From contig NZ_WBVO01000001.1 in assembly GCF_008933115.1 (NCBI RefSeq), positions 124,001-188,000 on the forward strand: DNA of 64,000 bases. Reading direction: 5' to 3'. This DNA is from Phaeocystidibacter luteus (lineage in GTDB: Bacteria; Bacteroidota; Bacteroidia; Flavobacteriales; Schleiferiaceae). Positions 16,924 to 25,843 of this stretch are shown piece after piece; position 1 is the first letter of the stretch, and the number at the start of each line of letters is the position of its first letter. A model generated the notes under the pieces. That model did not search any database. It was not told where the DNA came from and saw only the letters and a list, made by a program, of their open reading frames with translations. A program made the translations under genes and the position numbers.

Positions 16924-19900
16924 ATGAAAAGGCTAATCACACTTGTGCTCATCGCTATAGCTTCCATCAGCGCTGAAGCTTCTCACCTCTACGGTGGGGA
17001 GATTTGGTGGGAGTGCCAATCAAACGGACAGTACGTGTTCTATGCACGGATTTATCGAGACTGTACGGGTATTCCTTGGAACCCTACGTCAGCAAACTTA
17101 CAGACCAATCACCCTATTGGCAGCATCACTTGTACTATTCAACCTGGCTATCCTAAGGACGTTTCTCCAGGTGTTGGCAATGGATGCGGAACGAGTCAAA
17201 TTACTTGTGCAGGCCAAGACGAAGGGTCTATCTCCGAGTATTTCTTCAAATCGAATCCGGTTACGCTAAACGGTGTTCCGCCTTCTGCTGGTTGGTATTT
17301 TGCATGGACGAGCTGTAACCGTCCAGCGATGACCAATCTTCAAGGCTTTCCTTGTTACTACTTACGTGCGTGGATGTTCCCATACAACGATGGTACAGGT
17401 AATAGAAATGCCAACCCGTGCTTTGACAGTTCTCCAGAATTCCTCGAGGCTCCAAAGGTGACCACTTGTGCTGGATATCCTTTTTCGTACAACAACTTTG
17501 CCTTCGATCCAGAACTCGATTCACTTTATTTCGATTGGGCTCAGCCTTTGAACAATGGTCTAAACAACCCTGTGACCTTCAATGCTCCTTATAGCTTTAA
17601 TAATCCGGTACCAGGGATAACGAACTTTGCACAGAACGCAGGTCAAGTAGATATAAATACTTCGCTCACGGGTAAATACGCTACTTGTATGAAGGTGACG
17701 GCCTATAAGTATGGTCAGAAAGTAGCGGAGATTTTTAGAGATATACCAATCATCCTACTCGGATGTACTGGTCCTTTAAACGACCCTCCTACACTAGATG
17801 TGATTAATGATCCACTTCCGGCACCTCAGCTGACACCCGTATTGCAATCTGGTGACACCTTGTATTACGAAATGACTGTCAATGCCGGTGATTCGATTTA
17901 TTTCAGATTGCAATCACAAGATGACGATGTACTACCGCCAACCTTTATTCCTCAACAGATTACATTCATTGGTGTAGGTGGTAACCTCGGTCAGCCGCTA
18001 AATAACCCTAGCACATGTTTGTTTAATCCTCCATGTGCAACTATTCAGCCTATTGCTCCACAATCGAGCTTTGTTTCATCGCTTACCAACAACGTTGAGT
18101 TTAGTTGGAAAACAGACTGTAATCACCTGAGCTTCAATCCTATTGCTGGTGGTGCTGCGCGATCCCAATATCTATTCTACTTCAAAATGGAGGATAGTTA
18201 TTGTCCCGCACCTTCCTTCAAACTAATTACCGCTCGAATAAACGTGGTCAGTCCGGCCCCGGTACCACCAGATTTATCGAATTCTTGCTTAGCGTATGAT
18301 CCTATAACAGACGAAGTTACTCTTCCATTTGTGGGTCCGACAGCGGCAGATACCGCTCAGAATTTCGATTACTACGTGGTGTTTAGAGGCGACTCGGCCG
18401 GTAATTTCTCACCGTACGATACAATCAATGACTTCGCGGCCGTCAATTATATTGATGTAAACCCAGACCGTTCAGAGCGCTACTACTATATGAAGACCTT
18501 CGGTGGATGTGGACAAGAGTCATTCTCTTCGGATACGCTTTCCATCATCAACCTGAAGATGACACCATTCCCTGTGGCGAGTCCGTTCGTTGCTCAGCTT
18601 GAGTGGACGGATCCATTCGGCGACCCATCATTGGGCACAAACTATGAAGTATGGCGTCAAGTAGTAGGTTCGGGAAATTGGCAACAGATTACTGCAACGC
18701 AAGACACCTTCTTTAACGACACGGTTAACTTGTGCGAAGAATTACTTCAATATCAAATTAGATTGGGTGGAGCCTGTGGTTCATTTACAGCACAGGATAC
18801 TTTTAGAGATTTGAACAACCAGGATCAGCTTGATATCGCCTTCGTTACGAATGATGCGGGTCAGACTCTAATAGAGTTCCCAGCTACGAACTATGGTGAT
18901 GTGGTAGAGTACCATATTCTTCAACAAGTAGGGGGAACATGGACACTAGCGGACGTTGTGCCGGTCGGTACACCTACGCCATACGCCATTCCTGGAAGTA
19001 ACCCGGATGTCCAAGTTGAAAAGTACAAAGTGATTAGCATTGACAGTTGTGGAAATACGGCTGATACCACTGCGGTCTTGACGCATAACAACATCTTATT
19101 GGCGGGAGATTTGAACCCTTGTGAAGCCACAATGAGGTTGGAATGGAATGCCTACAAGAACTGGGTAGGAGAGGTTGGAGCCTATTACATCTACGCGGAT
19201 GTTACTCCTCCTGGAGGCCCTACAAACATGGGTGTACTAATGGGTACGAATACGGGAGACGACACTACTTTCCTGCATGAGAATCTAGCTTCGGGAACAG
19301 GGTACTGCTACTACATTGTTGCTGAGGATACGAGTGGTACGCTGAGGTCAACCTCGAACGACGAGTGTATCAACTCCAGTGTGGTTGTGAGATCGCAGCT
19401 TCAGTACATGGCACGAGCTACCGTACAAATTGATGGAGCTGTGGAGATTTGGGCCTTCATTGATCGCAATGCGGATGTGGATGAATACCAGGTTCAGCGT
19501 TCGGAGGATGAATTCGGGCCATGGATTACCGTAGGTGTAGTTCCAAAACCAACCGCAGCGCCTTACCAGGTGAAGTACACCGACTTTGGGGCCAATACGG
19601 AGAGTGCGAGATATTTCTACAGAATCCGCAGTGAAACGTCTTGTGGAACGGTGGATACCGTTTCCAACTATGGAACGAATATTCTCCTCAACGTTACGCC
19701 AAATGACAATCTCACAAATCAGTTGGATTGGTCGGATTACGAAACCTATGGCGGAAATACCACTTATAGTGTGTTCCGAAAGCAGAAGAACGCAGGAAAC
19801 TGGGTGGAAGTAGAGACGGGTATTACGGAATCGGAATACACGGATAATATTCGCCAGTTTGGAAATGGAAATGGAATCTTCTGCTACTACGTGACAGCTG

Positions 19901-20268
19901 TAGAATCCAACAACCCACTTGGGTTCGTCGACGAAAACGGTGGTCCAATGACTTCTAAATCAAACGAAGTATGTGCCGATCATGATTCCAGAGGATTCTA
20001 TCCTTCTGCGTTCAATCCGAACAGTGCCATTCCTTCAAATCGCGTGTGGTCGCCACAAATGCTCTTCGAAGAGTCGAGTTCTTACAGCATTGTCATTGTA
20101 GACCGCTGGGGGAACGAAGTCTTCAACAGTGTGGATCCACTGGAAGGATGGGACGGAACATTCCGGGGAGAAGACTCTCCAGAAGGTGTTTACTTCTTCA
20201 TTGTTCGCTACAGATCAGAAGAAGGAAAAATGAAAGAAGATAGAGGTTCAATCACTCTATTACGATAA
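16924..20268 (+). CDS. Giant secreted protein, paralogue of the upstream gene, T9SS type B sorting domain
   Basis: 1114 residues from the ATG at 16924, where a signal peptide begins (MKRLITLVLIAIASISAEAS) followed by HLYGGEIWW. The architecture is colinear with the preceding gene: Cys-rich N-terminal module (YRDCTGI, WTSCNRPAMTNLQG), repeated fibronectin-like units (YEVWRQVVGSGNW, YQVQRSEDEFGPW, YSVFRKQKNAGNW) and a CHU_C type B sorting domain (FYPSAFNPNSAIPSNRVW ... DRWGNEVF). Many blocks are nearly identical to the first copy (VINDPLPAPQLTPV, MEDSYCPAPSFKLITARI), indicating tandem duplication and later drift. Surface localisation through T9SS is expected. A strong terminator follows. Confidence 0.88.
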   Translation: MKRLITLVLIAIASISAEASHLYGGEIWWECQSNGQYVFYARIYRDCTGIPWNPTSANLQTNHPIGSITCTIQPGYPKDVSPGVGNGCGTSQITCAGQDEGSISEYFFKSNPVTLNGVPPSAGWYFAWTSCNRPAMTNLQGFPCYYLRAWMFPYNDGTGNRNANPCFDSSPEFLEAPKVTTCAGYPFSYNNFAFDPELDSLYFDWAQPLNNGLNNPVTFNAPYSFNNPVPGITNFAQNAGQVDINTSLTGKYATCMKVTAYKYGQKVAEIFRDIPIILLGCTGPLNDPPTLDVINDPLPAPQLTPVLQSGDTLYYEMTVNAGDSIYFRLQSQDDDVLPPTFIPQQITFIGVGGNLGQPLNNPSTCLFNPPCATIQPIAPQSSFVSSLTNNVEFSWKTDCNHLSFNPIAGGAARSQYLFYFKMEDSYCPAPSFKLITARINVVSPAPVPPDLSNSCLAYDPITDEVTLPFVGPTAADTAQNFDYYVVFRGDSAGNFSPYDTINDFAAVNYIDVNPDRSERYYYMKTFGGCGQESFSSDTLSIINLKMTPFPVASPFVAQLEWTDPFGDPSLGTNYEVWRQVVGSGNWQQITATQDTFFNDTVNLCEELLQYQIRLGGACGSFTAQDTFRDLNNQDQLDIAFVTNDAGQTLIEFPATNYGDVVEYHILQQVGGTWTLADVVPVGTPTPYAIPGSNPDVQVEKYKVISIDSCGNTADTTAVLTHNNILLAGDLNPCEATMRLEWNAYKNWVGEVGAYYIYADVTPPGGPTNMGVLMGTNTGDDTTFLHENLASGTGYCYYIVAEDTSGTLRSTSNDECINSSVVVRSQLQYMARATVQIDGAVEIWAFIDRNADVDEYQVQRSEDEFGPWITVGVVPKPTAAPYQVKYTDFGANTESARYFYRIRSETSCGTVDTVSNYGTNILLNVTPNDNLTNQLDWSDYETYGGNTTYSVFRKQKNAGNWVEVETGITESEYTDNIRQFGNGNGIFCYYVTAVESNNPLGFVDENGGPMTSKSNEVCADHDSRGFYPSAFNPNSAIPSNRVWSPQMLFEESSSYSIVIVDRWGNEVFNSVDPLEGWDGTFRGEDSPEGVYFFIVRYRSEEGKMKEDRGSITLLR

Positions 20269-20296
20269 TAGGTTAGTTAGCTGTTCATTTGAAATT

Positions 20297-20323
20297 GACC
20301 CCGCCATCTCGGCGGGGTCTTTT
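20297..20323 (+). terminator. Rho-independent terminator after the second giant
   Basis: Perfect 9-bp GC-rich stem (GACCCCGCC, 20297-20305, with 20311-20319), 5-nt loop, followed by TTTTG. Confidence 0.9.
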
Positions 20324-20372
20324 GTTATTGGAATTAGGATTTCTTTCACATGCTCCTCCGCCGCTCATTCCT

Positions 20373-20380
20373 TATATTTG
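20373..20380 (+). promoter_or_regulatory. TAnnTTTG -7 element of the foldase operon
   Basis: TATATTTG exactly matches the Bacteroidota -7 consensus and lies 25 bp before the ATG of the first PpiC protein. It supports that ATG over an upstream in-frame ATG at 20289 that lies inside the terminator region. Confidence 0.65.
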
Positions 20381-20405
20381 CTACCCTTCAAGAATTATAG
20401 TTACT

Positions 20406-22352
20406 ATGAAGAAACACCTCTTTGCCCTCGCAGTAGGGTTGTCGTTTTACGGCTTCGCTCAAGAAGAAATATTGTTCACCGTTGAAGGTGAGCCCGTTAC
20501 AGTAGAAGAGTTCTCATACGTTTATAACAAGAACAAGGACGTAGGTAGGGAAATTGACCCTAAAACTCCGCGAGAATATCTAGATCTGTACATCAATTTT
20601 AAGTTGAAAGTTCACGAGGCTGAGGAGCTCGGGATGGACACAACCCGCCGTTTTGTACGCGAGTTCAGCTCGTACAGCGAGCAGCTTGCTCGTCCATACA
20701 TGACAGTTAAAGAAGTTAACGAACAAGTTCTTCGTGAGGCTTTTAATCACCTCGCATGGGATGTACGTGCACGTCACATTATGCTTGACGTGGCTCCAAA
20801 CGCCCTTCCAGAAGACACCTTGCGCGTGTACAACCAACTCGTAACGGTTAGAGAGCAGATTCTCAACGGTCAGCGCACATTTGAAAGTGCCGCTCGCGCC
20901 ATGAGTACCGATACCTATTCAGCACAGAGAGGTGGAGACCTGGGTTGGTTCACTGCTTTCAACATGGTGTATCCGTTTGAAAAGGCAGCTTATCGTCTTA
21001 ATGAAGATGAAATCTCAATGCCAATCCGCACCCAATTTGGGTATCACCTCATTGAAACTACGGATAGACGCCCTTCACGAGGTAAGATCGAGGTAGCGCA
21101 CATCCTTGCTCACGTTGACCCAAATGGAACAGAGGAGGAGCAAGCAGCTGCAAAGGCAAAGATTGATGAGATTTACGAGCAGCTTCAGAATGGAAGCGAT
21201 TTTGCCGAACTCGCTCGTCAGTTAAGCGACGACAAAACAACCGCTTCTATGGGAGGAGTGCTTCCTGCGTTTGGTATGAAAGAAATGCTTCCAGAGTTTG
21301 AGGAAGCTGCTTTTGGAATTGAGGCTGATGGTGAGATTAGCGCTCCATTCAAGACAAAAATTGGATGGCACATTGTGAAGCGTATCCATCGCTATGACCT
21401 CGGTACATTCGAGTCTGTAAAAGCTGAACTCGTTCAAAAAATTCAGCGCGATACTCGCTCAAATCTGGGGCAACAGGTATTCTTGAATAAACTCAGGAAT
21501 GAGTACAACTTCACCACAGATGAAGACAATCTGATGGAAGTTCTTGAAGAATACGAGGAAGGTGTGAAAGAAGGAGAATGGTCCGCTGCAGAATTCGAAG
21601 ATGAAACCGACGAAGTGGTCTATTCTTTTGCGGACCGCCAAATTTCACAAGCTGAAGTTGCTGAAGTATTGACGGGAGCTCAAGGCCGTTTTGAAGGAAG
21701 CGAGTCCATCAAATCAGATGCGTATGGATTCTTGACCAACTGGGTGAAGAATCAGCTCATAGCCTACGAACGAGAGCACTTGGCAGACAAGTACCCGGAA
21801 TTCAGATTCCTCGTTCAGGAGTACAGAGAAGGGATTCTTCTTTTCGACCTCACCAAAGAGATGGTTTGGGATAAAGCCAGCCAGGATAGCGCTGGATTGG
21901 CTGATTTCTACGAAGCGAATAAGGCAAACTATAGCGTAGGTCCACGTCACGAGTACGTACGATTCTCAGTATCTACACGCCAGGTTGCAGACGCGATAAT
22001 AGCCGACCTCCAAAGTGGAAACACCTCTGGTGCAGAAATTCTCGAGAAATACAATCAGGAGAGCATGCTCACTGTGGGTATGGATACGCTGAAAGTGCTC
22101 GTAGGTAAGGATGAAAAGATTGATGAGGCTGCCGAAGGAAATGTCTTCACATATCAGGAAGACAATCGTTGGATTGTACCTTTTGTAGTGCAGACGCTTC
22201 CGGAAGGAATTCGTCCATTGGATGAAATCAAAGGTTTGGTGACTAGCGATTATCAAAAAGAACTAGAGGCCGAATGGGTTGCCGAACTTCGCGCGAAGTA
22301 CAGCGTTGAAGTGAATGAAAGTGTAATGACAGAATTGGAATCAGAGCTTTGA
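20406..22352 (+). CDS. Periplasmic peptidyl-prolyl isomerase with two parvulin (PpiC) domains
   Basis: 648 residues from the ATG at 20406, where a signal peptide starts (MKKHLFALAVGLSFYGFAQ). An N-terminal helical chaperone-like part (TVEEFSYVYNKNKD) precedes two parvulin domains, roughly residues 119-220 (RARHIML ... GGDLGWFTAFNMVYPFEKAAY ... GYHLIE) and 228-335 (VAHILAH ... MGGVLPAFGMKEMLPEFEEAAF ... GWHIVKR). A long C-terminal region of unknown fold follows. Such proteins assist outer-membrane protein folding in the periplasm. It is first in a tightly packed run of five genes: the next gene starts with TTG overlapping its stop. Confidence 0.88.
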   Translation: MKKHLFALAVGLSFYGFAQEEILFTVEGEPVTVEEFSYVYNKNKDVGREIDPKTPREYLDLYINFKLKVHEAEELGMDTTRRFVREFSSYSEQLARPYMTVKEVNEQVLREAFNHLAWDVRARHIMLDVAPNALPEDTLRVYNQLVTVREQILNGQRTFESAARAMSTDTYSAQRGGDLGWFTAFNMVYPFEKAAYRLNEDEISMPIRTQFGYHLIETTDRRPSRGKIEVAHILAHVDPNGTEEEQAAAKAKIDEIYEQLQNGSDFAELARQLSDDKTTASMGGVLPAFGMKEMLPEFEEAAFGIEADGEISAPFKTKIGWHIVKRIHRYDLGTFESVKAELVQKIQRDTRSNLGQQVFLNKLRNEYNFTTDEDNLMEVLEEYEEGVKEGEWSAAEFEDETDEVVYSFADRQISQAEVAEVLTGAQGRFEGSESIKSDAYGFLTNWVKNQLIAYEREHLADKYPEFRFLVQEYREGILLFDLTKEMVWDKASQDSAGLADFYEANKANYSVGPRHEYVRFSVSTRQVADAIIADLQSGNTSGAEILEKYNQESMLTVGMDTLKVLVGKDEKIDEAAEGNVFTYQEDNRWIVPFVVQTLPEGIRPLDEIKGLVTSDYQKELEAEWVAELRAKYSVEVNESVMTELESEL

Positions 22353-23215
22353 TTCGAAAAGTTCTCTATATCGTCATAGCTGCCTCGACGTTGTCGAGTT
22401 GTGAATTTGCCTTTGGCGAAGAGGACAAAGGCGCTAAGGTTGCACGTGTATACGACGCCGTTCTCTATGCAGAGGATATCCGAGAGGTAATGCCTAGCGG
22501 AATGTCGCCGGAAGACAGTGCCACATGGGCAAGAAAGTACATCAACAACTGGGGGAAGGAACAGCTGATTATCAAGAAAGCTGAATTCAACTTGGCTGAT
22601 CAAGAAAAGGATTTTGATGAGCTAGTTGAGCAGTATCGAAGCGACCTCTTAAAATTCACCTACCAGCAACGGTATGTGAGTGAGAACCTTGATACTGCGG
22701 TTACCCCTGAACAGATCCAGGAGTACTATGACGCGCATCAATCGGAGTTTGAGTTGAAGGAGAACATTCTTAAACTCAATTATCTCGTTCTGAATGTAGA
22801 TGCGCCAGACGTATCGGATGTAAGAAAGTGGTTCAGAAGCGATGATGAAGACAACCGAACGGCCCTTCAGGATTATGCGTTCAAATATGGAAGATCCTCT
22901 AGTTTTGAGGATACCAATTGGGTGAGGTATAATGATTTAGCGAAATTCATCCCACTTCAAACGTATAATCAGCAACAGTTTATTCGAAACAATAAGTACG
23001 TTGAGATTTCGGATAGCACGGGGGTTTATTTCGTTGAAATCCTCAAGTATAAAATAGCAGATGATGTTTCTCCGTTGCCATACGTGAAAGAGACGATTCG
23101 AAATATCATCTTGAACAAGAGAAAACAAGAGCTAATCGTGAACATGGAAGCACGAATAGTAAATGACGCATATGAAAAGAATGACTTTGAGATATATTCA
23201 GCTGACGATAATTAG
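22349..23215 (+). CDS. Lipoprotein related to SurA/PpiC foldases, apparently without a parvulin domain
   Basis: 288 residues starting at a TTG that overlaps the previous stop by 4 bp. The N-terminus is a lipoprotein signal (MIRKVLYIVIAASTLSSC, lipidated Cys18). The body is helical (YVSENLDTAVTPEQIQEYYDAHQSEFEL) like the SurA N-domain, but the parvulin signatures of its two neighbours (GG-LG, HI motifs) are missing. It may be a membrane-anchored chaperone partner of the flanking isomerases; this is inferred from position and shape only. The next gene starts 53 bp before its stop. Confidence 0.75.
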   Translation: MIRKVLYIVIAASTLSSCEFAFGEEDKGAKVARVYDAVLYAEDIREVMPSGMSPEDSATWARKYINNWGKEQLIIKKAEFNLADQEKDFDELVEQYRSDLLKFTYQQRYVSENLDTAVTPEQIQEYYDAHQSEFELKENILKLNYLVLNVDAPDVSDVRKWFRSDDEDNRTALQDYAFKYGRSSSFEDTNWVRYNDLAKFIPLQTYNQQQFIRNNKYVEISDSTGVYFVEILKYKIADDVSPLPYVKETIRNIILNKRKQELIVNMEARIVNDAYEKNDFEIYSADDN

Positions 23216-24563
23216 TCTGTTCTTCTCCGCGGCTGCTTTTGCTCAGCCGGGAACAGGTGGAACAGTTGCTGAGGGCATCATTGCAGTTGTGGGTGAGAAT
23301 ATCATCCTCAAAAGTGAAGTAGAAGGAAACTTCGAAGCACTTAAGCGACAATACCAACAGCAAGGACTAACCATCACCAAGTGTGAAGTAGTAGAAGATT
23401 TGCTCATGGAGAAGTTGATGCTTCACCATGCGGAAATCGACAGTGTTTTTGTGGACGAGGGCGAAGTAGATCAGAACATCGATCGACGTATTCAAGCGCT
23501 GGTACAGCAATTTGGTGGCGATATTCAGAAACTCGAACAGTACTATGGTAAGAGCGTAGTTGTGATTCGAGAAGAAATGCGCGACCTCATGCGTAATCAG
23601 CTTACTGCACAGAGAATGCAATTCACCATCACAAAGGATGTAGAAATTACGCCTACCGAAGTTCAGGAGTTCTACAACAGTATCCCTGAGGATTCACTGC
23701 CGCTCATCAACACCGAAGTGGAGCTAGCTCAAATTGTGGTTTACCCGGCGGTTGATCCCGAAGCCGAACAGGAAGCCATTGATAAGCTGAACGAGCTTCG
23801 TCAGCGTATCGCCGACGGACGTAGTTTCTCAACTATGGCTATTCTATATTCTAAAGATCCCGGCTCTGCCAAGAATGGTGGTCTTTACGAAGGCATCAAA
23901 AGAGGCCAGTTCGTGAAAGAATTCGAAGCAATAGCGTTCAACCTTCAGCCTGGAGAGGTTAGTGAGCCATTCCGCACAGTTTATGGCTATCACATCGTTC
24001 AGCTCATTGAAAAGAGAGGTGAGGAGCTAGACCTTCGTCACATTCTCATCCCGCCTCAAATCAGTGACGCGAACCTAAACGAGGCGCGTAATGTAATGGA
24101 CAGCATTCGTTCGGCAATTGTTTCTGGAGCAATCACATTCGAGGAGGCTGTAGAGGAGTATTCAGAAGATGACGGTACACGCTACAACAACGGTATGCTG
24201 ATGAATCCGCAGACGGGAGACACCAAGTGGGATGTGTCCAATTTGGATCAGGCTATGTTCTACGCAATCCAAGGATTGGAAGAAGGCGATATTTCGGATC
24301 CGTCCCTTTGGCGTGATGAAGAACAGAAAGAGGCTTTCAGAATTATTCGAATCAATGCCAAAACAGAACCACACAGGGCAAACATGCGCTCTGACTATGG
24401 TCGCCTTCGCTCAATCGCGCTTCAAGAGAAGCAGAGCAAGAAAATGGCAGATTGGATCAATGAAAAGATCGCGGAGACCTATATTCGAGTAAACAACAAC
24501 TACTACAACTGCACATTCGAACAGAATTGGGAGAATGAAAGCACAGCAAGCTCTCGCCGATGA
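23163..24563 (+). CDS. surA: SurA-like periplasmic chaperone / peptidyl-prolyl isomerase
   Basis: 466 residues with a signal peptide after MTHMKRMTLRY (ATG at 23163; ATG at 23172 is an alternative). The SurA N-domain (IIAVVGENIILKSEVEGNF) is followed by two parvulin domains, about 178-277 (LAQIVVYP ... GSAKNGGLYEGIKRGQFVKEFEAIAF ... GYHIVQL) and 288-390 (LRHILIPP). SurA escorts unfolded outer-membrane proteins to the BAM complex. Its start overlaps the upstream lipoprotein gene by 53 bp and its stop overlaps the moxR start by 4 bp (ATGA), so translation is probably coupled through the operon. Confidence 0.88.
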   Translation: MTHMKRMTLRYIQLTIISLFFSAAAFAQPGTGGTVAEGIIAVVGENIILKSEVEGNFEALKRQYQQQGLTITKCEVVEDLLMEKLMLHHAEIDSVFVDEGEVDQNIDRRIQALVQQFGGDIQKLEQYYGKSVVVIREEMRDLMRNQLTAQRMQFTITKDVEITPTEVQEFYNSIPEDSLPLINTEVELAQIVVYPAVDPEAEQEAIDKLNELRQRIADGRSFSTMAILYSKDPGSAKNGGLYEGIKRGQFVKEFEAIAFNLQPGEVSEPFRTVYGYHIVQLIEKRGEELDLRHILIPPQISDANLNEARNVMDSIRSAIVSGAITFEEAVEEYSEDDGTRYNNGMLMNPQTGDTKWDVSNLDQAMFYAIQGLEEGDISDPSLWRDEEQKEAFRIIRINAKTEPHRANMRSDYGRLRSIALQEKQSKKMADWINEKIAETYIRVNNNYYNCTFEQNWENESTASSRR

Positions 24564-25537
24564 GTCAAGATATCCAAGCCATAGACCACCTCGTTGTACA
24601 GTACAAAAAGCTGCGCGATGAGATTTCGAAAGTGATTGTCGGACAAGAAGAGGTTGTTGACCAAGTAGTTTTATCCATCTTTTGCAAAGGTCATTCACTC
24701 TTGGTGGGGGTGCCTGGATTGGCGAAAACGCTACTTGTGAACACCATTTCCGAAGTACTCGGGTTGTCTTTTTCGCGTATTCAGTTTACGCCAGATTTGA
24801 TGCCTTCAGACATCATTGGAGCGGAGGTGCTCGACGAAAGCAGACACTTTAAGTTCATTCGCGGTCCGATATTCGCCAATATTGTTTTGGCTGATGAGAT
24901 TAACCGTACTCCGCCAAAGACGCAGTCTGCCTTGCTTGAAGCCATGCAGGAGCGCTCCGTAACGAGTTCGGGCCAGACCTTCAAAATGGAGAGCCCGTTT
25001 TTTGTTTTGGCTACACAGAACCCAATCGAGCAGGAGGGAACCTATCCTTTACCAGAGGCGCAGCTCGATAGATTCATGTTCAATATCCATGTAGATTATC
25101 CTTCGTTTGCTGAAGAGGTTCAGATTGTGAAGGGAACAACGGGCGACGACAAACCAGAGTTGAAGCACGTGCTAAACGCGCAACAAATCATGGATATTCA
25201 ATCTTTGATTCGCCGTGTGCCTGTAAGCGATCAAGTAACGGAATATGCCGTAAGGATTGCATCGAATACACGTCCAAATAACCCAGATGCGCCAGCTTTT
25301 GTGAAAGACTATTTAGGTTGGGGTGCCGGACCGAGAGCCTCTCAATATTTGGTTCTAGGGGCAAAGGCATATGCCGCAACCCGTGGCAAGTACGCGCCGG
25401 ATAGAGAAGATGTACGCGCAGTGGCAGAGCCAATTTTGCGTCACCGTATTGTCAAGAACTACAAAGCAGAGGCGGAAGGTCTAACCGAAGCTGACATCAT
25501 CAAAAAGATTGTTGATTTTTCAGGTGAAATGAAATGA
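24560..25537 (+). CDS. MoxR-family AAA+ ATPase
   Basis: 325 residues. Walker A GVPGLAKT at 50-57, Walker B VLADEINR near 110, sensor motif ATQNPIEQEGTYPLPEAQLDRF and an arginine-rich lid (RVPVSDQVTEYAVRI) identify MoxR. These ATPases work as chaperones that insert cofactors or mature envelope complexes, usually with DUF58 and von Willebrand factor A proteins encoded next door. None of those partners is here; instead it sits between surA and a copper-chaperone-like gene, overlapping both by 4 bp. A role in maturing periplasmic proteins fits that context but is inference. Confidence 0.92.
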   Translation: MSQDIQAIDHLVVQYKKLRDEISKVIVGQEEVVDQVVLSIFCKGHSLLVGVPGLAKTLLVNTISEVLGLSFSRIQFTPDLMPSDIIGAEVLDESRHFKFIRGPIFANIVLADEINRTPPKTQSALLEAMQERSVTSSGQTFKMESPFFVLATQNPIEQEGTYPLPEAQLDRFMFNIHVDYPSFAEEVQIVKGTTGDDKPELKHVLNAQQIMDIQSLIRRVPVSDQVTEYAVRIASNTRPNNPDAPAFVKDYLGWGAGPRASQYLVLGAKAYAATRGKYAPDREDVRAVAEPILRHRIVKNYKAEAEGLTEADIIKKIVDFSGEMK

Positions 25538-25740
25538 GCACGACGAACGTAGTTGAAATAGAAGGAATGAAATGCGAAGGCTGTGTGGCGAATGTGACAC
25601 GTGAGCTTTCTGCCCTTGCGAGTGTGGAATCGGTTCAGGTATCGCTCGAGAAGAACAATGCCACAGTAACCAGCGCAAGTGAAATTGATAAAGAACAATT
25701 GAGTTCAGCTGTTCAAAAGGCTGGATTTAAGGTCAAATAA
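25534..25740 (+). CDS. Small heavy-metal-associated (HMA) domain protein, copper-chaperone-like
   Basis: 68 residues forming a single ferredoxin-like HMA domain with the metal site GMKCEGC (Cys14, Cys17) and the usual VQVSLEKNNATV strand. It probably hands Cu(I) to a transporter in the cytoplasm. It overlaps moxR by 4 bp and lies about 100 bp before a copA homologue, separated by a terminator hairpin, so read-through or a separate promoter would link them. Full length for this family. Confidence 0.9.
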   Translation: MSTTNVVEIEGMKCEGCVANVTRELSALASVESVQVSLEKNNATVTSASEIDKEQLSSAVQKAGFKVK

Positions 25741-25761
25741 CCGCAAGGAAGAGATTATGTG

Positions 25762-25808
25762 AAAAGGCACACTAGAGAGAAATGAACAATCTAGTGTGCC
25801 TTTTCTTT
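25762..25808 (+). terminator. Rho-independent terminator after the HMA gene
   Basis: A perfect 15-bp inverted repeat, 25762-25776 with 25790-25804 (core GGCACACTAG), 13-nt loop, ending in TTTTCTTTT. It ends the foldase-moxR-HMA operon before copA. Confidence 0.9.
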
Positions 25809-25843
25809 TATCATTACGACCTTAGTGGAACAGAAGAAGAATT

